From Aquatica leii (lineage: Eukaryota > Arthropoda > Insecta > Coleoptera > Lampyridae), in the NCBI GenBank assembly GCA_035610365.1, contig CM069432.1:165228035-165292034 (forward strand): a stretch of 64,000 nt of DNA. Reading direction: 5' to 3'. The notes beneath the pieces were generated by a model. That model saw only the letters and a list, made by a program, of their open reading frames with translations. It was not told the origin of the DNA and searched no databases. Below, piece by piece: positions 57,816 through 64,000 of the stretch; within the stretch, counting starts at the first letter, position 1, and each line of letters starts with the position of its first letter. The position numbers were made by a program, and so were the translations under genes.

Positions 57816-59691
57816 TAAAAATCTGACAACATTTGAGTTAATTCTATCTATACGGCCAATGTCGGCTATTTAGTAGTTGTGGGAGCATTGTAACTTAATA
57901 TTATTAGCGTGAGTATTTTTTTAGCGAGAGAATAAACTAGACCGTTTGCAGAATAAATTTCTAGATCAAGTCTAAAAAAACCGTTATGCAAAATTGTTTG
58001 CATACGTGAAAATAAGTTTTGATTTAGAGAATATAATTTAATTGTTCAACACTGGTTTTCGTAATTTAGTAGAGCTAGACGTATATCAATTTGTAATTTG
58101 TTTAGATCTCTTTTGCATTGGGAGTTAAGGGTTTTTCGTAATTTATATTTAACACGGTTTTTGCAATGAATTAATTGTTTGATTTCAATCGGTAGAAAGT
58201 TTTAACATTTGTTAGTAGTCGAAGTGGCAGCGAGGTTATAAGAATTAATGTTTGCTGTTTAAAAAAACGTAATTTCAAGGCAATTTTGCGAATGAATAAT
58301 TGAAATTAGGCCAAGATCATCAGTTAGTAATTGATTAAATTTAGTCCAAACGGTATAAGATTGTAAACAGAGCGCAGGGTAGTTTTGAGCGTTGAAAAAT
58401 GCATTATTACGAAGTTGCCATCTGAATTAAGTTCAGGAATAAAAAGGAAATATTCTGAAGGCCTGTTATGTCCAAGATGTTCGGACGGTAGGTGTCATAG
58501 AAGGATGTAGGTTCAATTGGTGCAGAACTAATAATTGAGAATGGCTTTCTATATAATTGAGAAGTTTATAGTCGTTTAGATTGCATAACCGCTATTTCAA
58601 GCAACATGTTTACAATTAAAATCTCCTGCTGCTATGAATGATTGATGGTTAGAAAATAAACGATCAAGATCGTCAATGAGTGGAGATTTGGGTGGTTTAT
58701 AACATGAGAGAACTGTAATATTGCAGACGAAAGTTTCGAGTATATTGAATGTTGATTCTATATGATTACGTACAGGGTTATGAAGTTGATGGTGCTTAAG
58801 AGATATTTTAACAAAAATACTATTGCCGCCGCTTTTATTGTGACGATCGGTGCGGTAAAAAGTATAATTGGAAGTTTAAAGGTTATGGCAACCATTGAAG
58901 TTAGTTTCCTATAAAAGTACAGCATCGATTTCGTACTGAACAAAAAAGTAGCAAAGTTCTGTAGTTGTATATTAAAACATATTACAATTCCAGAAGCATA
59001 GCTTAAAGGATGTTACATTAGGTTTATTCGCCATAATTGATTATTTAAAAGTAATTTTTAGAAACTGTTGGGTTTGCTGTAAGAAAATTAAAGTTGCTAA
59101 TTTGGTAGGATTAGATTTACTAAAAGTTATTAACATGTCACCTAAAATTCTTGTCATTTGGGCATGTTTGTTTGATACGTCACTCTGTATCCTCCGGAAT
59201 TAACGCATTTAGCTGGTAGATCCTAAGTCTTTGTACATGTGTAGAATGGGTACAAATTACCACACTTTACACAAAATAAAGAGCCGTACATTTTGATTGC
59301 GAATGCCCATGAAGTTGGCAACAAAAACATTGGTACGATCGACGACGACGCTCAGAAATTATTTTTTTTTATAGAATAGCAACTATACAGCAATGAGTCA
59401 AATTAAATATCGAATGTTGTTTTTTTGCAAGTAAGATTAAGAAGGACATAGGAACTTTATTTGCATTGTGCAGTTGAATGACTTTAGTAGGGGAAAAATT
59501 AAGAGTTATTAATTCGTTTATTTAATGGAGTAGTTTCTGGAATACTTCTAACTGGGAATATTTTTCTTCCTCATTAAGCTTATTATAGCACGGTAGTCCA
59601 AAACAGATGAAAGAGTAATTTTAATACCTGTATTAACGACATTAGTAAAATTTATTTTGTAAAAACCAAGAAATGCTGCAGCAGAAGGCCA

Positions 59692-59976
59692 CTACCACTT
59701 TTCTCTCAAGATTATAGGCGGAGCATGATTGTCATTTTTGTTATTAATGAGTTTGTAGATGGTTGAATGGTGGTTTGAGATGATTGCGGTAATTGAGTAG
59801 TTAGAAGTGGATGGCATTTGGTAATCAGTTTTACGTATTGGTTGAACACTTTCATCGTCAGCACTAGTAGGAAGGTCAGGAATTGGTTCATCAGAAAGTT
59901 TTGACAACCATTTTTTTCTTCCATCTATACCACTCAGTTGTTCCTTTCGGGACATCGACGCACAAACTTGAGACAA
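59692..59976 (-). pseudogene. Jockey-like ORF1 N-terminal fragment
   Basis: A 94-codon frame: SGIDGRKKWLSKLSDEPIPD, SADDESVQPIRKTDYQMPST, and NNKNDNHAPPIILREKW, where PPI(I/V) introduces the gag-like core in jockey ORF1 proteins. Nothing coherent follows. It would be the RNA-binding ORF1p. Nearby upstream sequence may be the 5' UTR. Confidence 0.55.
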
Positions 59977-60029
59977 CGTGTCCGCAGCTGCGAATATGTT
60001 TTGTAAATACTCTACTCTAGCGCATTTAG

Positions 60030-60482
60030 AAAAAATTTACATCATGTTAACATACGTAATAAAAATACAATTTCGCTTCCTTCTTATAAAAAATCTATTT
60101 TCAGATCTTATTCTTACAATGTTAGTATAATGTACAATTCATTTTCGGAAAATTTAAAATCAGTAACAATAAATGTTTTTAAAAATCGTCTCTTCAATAT
60201 CTTACTTGGTAGACAATAAGTTACTTTTATCTTTGATAATTATGTTAGAGTTTTCTCGTTGACAGAAACGAAGTTAAAATAATTTCTTTTAGTTGAAATT
60301 TTAGGGTTAAGTGGAAAAGCAGGTGTGTGAGTTGTTAAGTTCACAATAATCTGAACTACGCCCTGTTGGGTTTACTAATACTAATATTAATATCTATATA
60401 TATTTATCTATGTATGATTATTATTATTTTTCTTTTCTCTCGCTTTCTCTCTCTCTGTAATAAGTATGCCCAATAAAAGACG

Positions 60483-60521
<39 letters not shown>
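60030..60521 (+). mobile_element. 3' end of a CR1/jockey-like LINE with (ATT)n tail
   Basis: The + strand reads the LINE C-terminus ISLPSYKKSIFRSYSYNV, MYNSFSENLKSV and FKNRLFNILLGRQ-stop (stop at about 60,219), matching the usual I.LP..R.SLF..SY...YNSLP...FK.RL ending. A 3' UTR follows with AATAAAAG and then an ATT microsatellite (60,484-60,521). It is strongly 5'-truncated and sits head-to-head beside the jockey relic. Confidence 0.75.
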
Positions 60522-60523
<2 letters not shown>

Positions 60524-62210
60524 ATTAGATTACGGCACTGAACGATAGAGATTTGCAAAATAACACAGAACGCTAAACGTAATATGGCAAAAAAGAAAAA
60601 CAACGTAACAACTTAAAATTTGGAAAATATTTATAAAAATTTATTTAAATTTGAAAAGATGTTAATGAGTTTTGACTTTGACAGATCAGAGGGGAATCAA
60701 AATAATTTATTGTGTAAAACTATTTGTTTTAAACAATTTAGTAGAAAAAAAAAAACACGGTCACTTTACATAAAAGTTTGAATACGTATTAGGAGACAGT
60801 ACACTGCATTTTCTATTGTGCTAGTCCTATTGTTTACACGTGATCAGATTAAACCAACCAGTTAAACACAATTTATAAACATTTTTTTTATCTTTATCAT
60901 ACTATCTATATAAAATAGTAGTTTATTTAACAAGTTTCTGTGTAAATTGGACGCTTTTTATCCCAAGAGGGCATTCTTGAACCCTCCAAGGAAAAAAACA
61001 TCTGATTTAGACAGGAACAAATTATATACAACATTTTATTGCTCAAACAGAGACTAGGAGGCGCCCAAAGTCTCAAAATATCTCAAAAATAATTTAACGT
61101 TTATGTTGACAAGTGCGAAAAAACTGTCAAAGACAATTTACAATAGCAAAAGATTAAAATTTATAACAGTTAAGAACAATAAACTATTTCTCACTACTAT
61201 AAAGTTTAGAATTTGGTTTAGCTTTTTAACTATTGAGTATTTTCTTGTTATATTGTTGTTTGTTTCTCAAAGTTTATCAATTATTTTTTTTTGGTATTTA
61301 GAATCTGGTTTGCTTTACAAGTTGTTTTGTTATGGTTTGAGATTTTTTGTACTGATAAAAACACGGTTGAAATCCGGAAAATGTTTTCATTTTAGTATAA
61401 TTTTTAAATAATCTTTTTAAATATATAAAATAAAATTTTATTAAAATAAAAACTGCAGTTATTTCTAAAAATGCTGAATTTGTATATTGTGCAGATTTAA
61501 GCAGTTTTAAGGTTTTTACAAAAAAAATTTTTTTTTCTTAATATTTTGAATCACTTTTAATAACTATTTACGTTTTCATTTCTAATACATATTAATTTTA
61601 AGACATCAAGTGAAACTAGTATTAAAACAAAACATTAAACACGCAATTTTTGTATAGTAAAAAAAAATTAAAGATGTGAATAAATAATTAATTACTATTA
61701 CGCAATTTTATAATAAAACATGTATTTCATTAATTAACAGATAATTAAAAAAAATTATAAATCATTAATAACGATTTTAATATAAAAGAATGCAAATTTT
61801 AGGAATATAAAAAACACATTTTAAGACTAACTAGTATAGATTCAGCATTACCATAATTATAAAGTTATGTTAATAAAATTCCTTTATGTGGCAGATGTGT
61901 GTTAACCAGATTAAAATGTAATATATTAAATATAAATCAACTTCCTACCCTACCCCAATATGATTCAGCTTCATTTACATCAGAAACGGCTCAGATGTGA
62001 TATAAGCTGATAGTAATTACCTCCCTAATTTGTAATCTAATCGAACGCTATTTAATGTGGTATTATCTATAAAACATTTAATAGATATTATCTATGTGTT
62101 GCGGGTTCAGATAAACTTATTAGGTTTAATGTAAATCCTTCTATTTATATATTTAACTAATTATTTTGTAGGTTAGAAAATAAAGATAATTTTTTTGTTT
62201 TTTTTTTCAG
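60522..62210. other. AT-rich intron end
   Basis: The frame at 61,103-61,411 is hydrophobic low-complexity translation of T-rich DNA. Ends with the long T tract and CAG acceptor. Confidence 0.5.
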
Positions 62211-62565
62211 ATCTTGACGAAAAGGATTTTCTAGATAAATTGGGTCAAGAGTTAATATTCACATCGTGTACAGAAATTTTAGAAAGAGCACTTATGTGTT
62301 TAGGCGGTGATTTAAAAGAGTTCCTAACTACACTTGATGGTGTTCACGATGTTTTACAGCATCAACAAGATACCGAAGAAGCAGATCACGAAGCTGTTTT
62401 TGTTTGTAAAATTTGTGAAAATTACTTGCAATTAGACTTTACAACTGAGAGACCAGCAGTAGCTTACTTGCTAGTTGGAAGTTTAAAAGCTGTGGCAAAA
62501 TTGCTTTATTTCATCGAAGCTGAAATTATCATAACTGAAAATAATCAAGATCACAAACACTTTAG
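62211..62565 (+). CDS. Soluble guanylate cyclase alpha subunit, HNOB/H-NOX-like domain exon
   Basis: A 355-nt exon from acceptor CAG (ends 62,210) to donor AG|GTATGT (from 62,566). It reads LDEKDFLDKLGQELIFTS, ALMCLGGDLKEFLTTLDGVH, FTTERPAVAYLLVGSLKAVA and KLLYFIEAEIII. The LGGDLKEFLTTLDGV and ERPxxAxLLxGSLKAxxxxLY blocks match insect alpha subunits (Drosophila Gyc-alpha-99B) far better than beta subunits. The protein pairs with beta to make cGMP in response to nitric oxide in the cytosol; heme normally sits on beta. Oddity: His at 62,345-62,347 aligns with the beta heme ligand, and F-x-T-x-R stands where beta has Y-x-S-x-R. The exon ends with two bases of an Arg codon, so more exons lie beyond the window. 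Confidence 0.93.
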
Positions 62566-63948
62566 GTATGTTATACAATTTTTTAGGAATAATATTAGTT
62601 ATTTTTTTATAAATTTAACTATCTAACAAATTGTTTATTTATAAAGTTTTTGTAATAAATAGTGTGTCAACTCAGATGCCAAACTAAGCTAAACCAAATT
62701 TATGGTTATAAAATTTTCCTATGTTTGAACTGACTTTTGAAAAATGATTGTTTTAGATAACCTATTTTTAAATTAATGTTGTTTCTTTAAAAACTTTAAC
62801 CATCTATAAATATTTACAAATAAGGTTTATGTATCACCGTCTAAAAAACACAAACTCTTAATAACATATTACATTTTTTTTTTTTAATTGTATTTTGCAA
62901 TATACATATTATAATTAAAATAAATGTAATGTATGAATTAAAAATTTTAACTTAATCTTTATTTTACTGATAAATAAACATAGAAATTAAAAACTCAATT
63001 ATATAAACAATATTAATTTTTAACTTCTTTTTTATTTAAATAAAATATATTTTTTTATTTTAAAACCTCAGTGTTTTTAATTATTATGTATTCTATATTA
63101 TTAATTACCCAATGATTTATATAGTTTGTGTTTGGTTAAGCAAGTTTATTTTTACTTAAATACCATTAATTATTTTTCTTTAAATGTTTATATTAAACGG
63201 TTTTTTGTATTTGTTATAGTTATAATATTGACAATTGATACAATTCACTTACTAAATTGTTGGGTGTTATTAATTGCTTATTGTTTGCTAATTTCCGGTG
63301 ATTTGCCCTTCTGAAATTGCGATGCACGTGTTTTATTAAACTAATGTCATTGTTTTATTGTTAGCTTTGTAATAGAAGTGTTGAATTTACAATTAATGTT
63401 TTGTATATCTTATTTTTTAGACGAATAACTTTTATAGTTTCAAATAATTTTATTATTTTGTTTTATAGGTAGTAACAATAAATATCTTCAGAATATATTA
63501 TACAGTGCTTTTTTTCAACTGGCCATAGGGTTTTACTTGTTAATTGTTTAACTCTTTTGATTAAAATTTTAAACAAATTTTTAGACTAATATCAAGAGAC
63601 ATTATTTAGTTTGATTTAAAATGAATTAGTTTTTAGTTAACAAAGGAAATATTTCTGAAAATGTAATATCTTTGTGACTTAACTTTGGTATTGTTTTATA
63701 ATGATGATTAAAACAGTAGGTTCAAAAACAACTTTGACGTGTCAGTTAGTTAAAGAATGAATAATTTGTTTCTGGGATGTTTTCCCGACAGTGTTGCCAA
63801 TAGGTGTCACTAGCTGCTGTAAGGGGCTGAGAAGGGAAAATACAATATTATAAGTTGGTGATACTGGTACAGGTTGAGTACCATGATTTGTAGTGTGTTG
63901 CCAAAATGTTTAATGTCAAATCCAACGTCAAATCATAGAAAATAAATA
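62566..63948 (+). other. Next guanylate cyclase intron (partial)
   Basis: AT-rich and non-coding from the GTATGT donor on. Confidence 0.6.
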
Positions 63949-64000
63949 ATGGTAAATTCAAGCTGTTCTGTACGTGGCTGCACAAACGGAGGTAGCCATC
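63949..64000 (+). CDS. Start of a THAP-domain protein, cut by window end
   Basis: ATG at 63,949 reads MVNSSCSVRGCTNGGSH, the first CxxxC of a C2CH THAP zinc finger, as in P-element-like or other THAP transposases and host THAP proteins. Only 17 codons are inside the window. Since it lies in a guanylate cyclase intron on the same strand, another transposon is the likeliest source. The preceding 150 bp differ in composition (GC-richer, with TGTTGCCA motifs). Confidence 0.55.
   Translation, partial: MVNSSCSVRGCTNGGSH

Larger units (their letters stand above)
55240..59976 (-). mobile_element. Jockey-like LINE, decayed, split by an LTR-type insertion
   Basis: Minus strand order: ORF1 start (59,976-59,692), a degraded endonuclease stretch (about 59,035 downward, starting MANKPNVTSFKLCFWNCN), RT start (57,815-57,496), then after the 2,094-bp insertion the RT goes on at 55,397-55,240 (RLNLEISRFKILSDMQFGF, SKHSTIEQFLRVIEF). 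The rest of RT is missing. Relatives read nearly the same with fewer stops. Confidence 0.75.
19907..62210 (+). other. 42,304-bp intron of the guanylate cyclase alpha gene
   Basis: Runs from the GTAGGT donor at 19,907 to the T-rich acceptor TTTTTTTTCAG ending at 62,210. It hosts at least ten separate mobile elements on both strands, several nested. No conserved host exon was recognised inside it, though a small exon could be missed. Confidence 0.7.

Noticed and set aside
61103-61411. 102-codon hydrophobic frame that could suggest a membrane protein
   Set aside because: Phe/Leu-rich translation of T-rich DNA with no conserved feature.
1-64000. CRISPR arrays, bacterial operons, rRNA genes
   Set aside because: None seen. 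The genome is clearly eukaryotic, and the only regular array is the 84-86 bp minisatellite.

Overview
The window looks like an AT-rich insect (at least arthropod) nuclear genome segment, possibly from a beetle, though the species cannot be read from it. Evidence: spliced genes with GT-AG introns, an insect-type soluble guanylate cyclase alpha subunit, and a mix of transposons typical of arthropods (gypsy, I and jockey LINEs, Penelope, mariner, PIF/Harbinger, THAP/YqaJ two-gene elements, Crypton-like tyrosine recombinases).

Only one host gene is clear. Two exons of a soluble guanylate cyclase alpha subunit (Gyc-alpha-99B/GUCY1A type) lie on the + strand at 19,824-19,906 and 62,211-62,565. They join in phase across an intron of 42,304 bp. 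Almost everything between them is mobile DNA or its debris, so most of the window is a transposon nest inside one intron. The sequence before 19,824 is probably more upstream intron or flank of the same gene and is also full of elements.

Layout. 0.35-4.3 kb: broken Crypton-like tyrosine recombinase gene (- strand) with a tRNA-like SINE fragment and a perfect 23-bp hairpin in one intron. 4.5-9.5 kb: MITEs, a minisatellite, a LINE/SINE tail and a duplicated repeat. 11.2-12.5 kb: a large foldback element and a small TIR element. 14.49-17.89 kb: a complete PIF/Harbinger transposon with TIRs, TAA target duplication, Myb-like gene (+) and transposase gene (-), whose first catalytic Asp appears to be Asn. 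19.82 kb: guanylate cyclase exon. 21.6-23.7 kb: LINE (-). 23.8-25.1 kb: Tc1/mariner-like pseudogene (+). 26.6-32.4 kb: I-clade LINE (+) with a 1,477-bp DNA element inserted in its RT. 34.9-36.0 kb: DUF4806-like pseudogene. 36.1-37.0 kb: Penelope terminal repeats in inverted arrangement. 38.9-48.5 kb: a two-gene DNA transposon (SWIM/YqaJ nuclease on +, THAP-DDE transposase on -), split by a 140-bp MITE and by a 6.0-kb gypsy element with nearly identical LTRs. 49.0-50.4 kb: Penelope RT pieces. 51.2-52.5 kb: a MITE and a mariner relic. 54.4-54.9 kb: a second inverted Penelope terminal repeat. 55.2-60.0 kb: jockey-like LINE (-) interrupted by a 2,094-bp LTR-type insertion. 60.0-60.5 kb: 3' end of another LINE (+). 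62.2 kb: guanylate cyclase exon. 63.95 kb: start of another THAP-domain reading frame, cut by the window end.

The transposon genes are mostly dead. The best preserved are the Harbinger element and the gypsy element. Several nestings can be proven at base level, because removing the inserted element and one copy of the target duplication reconnects the host element's reading frame.
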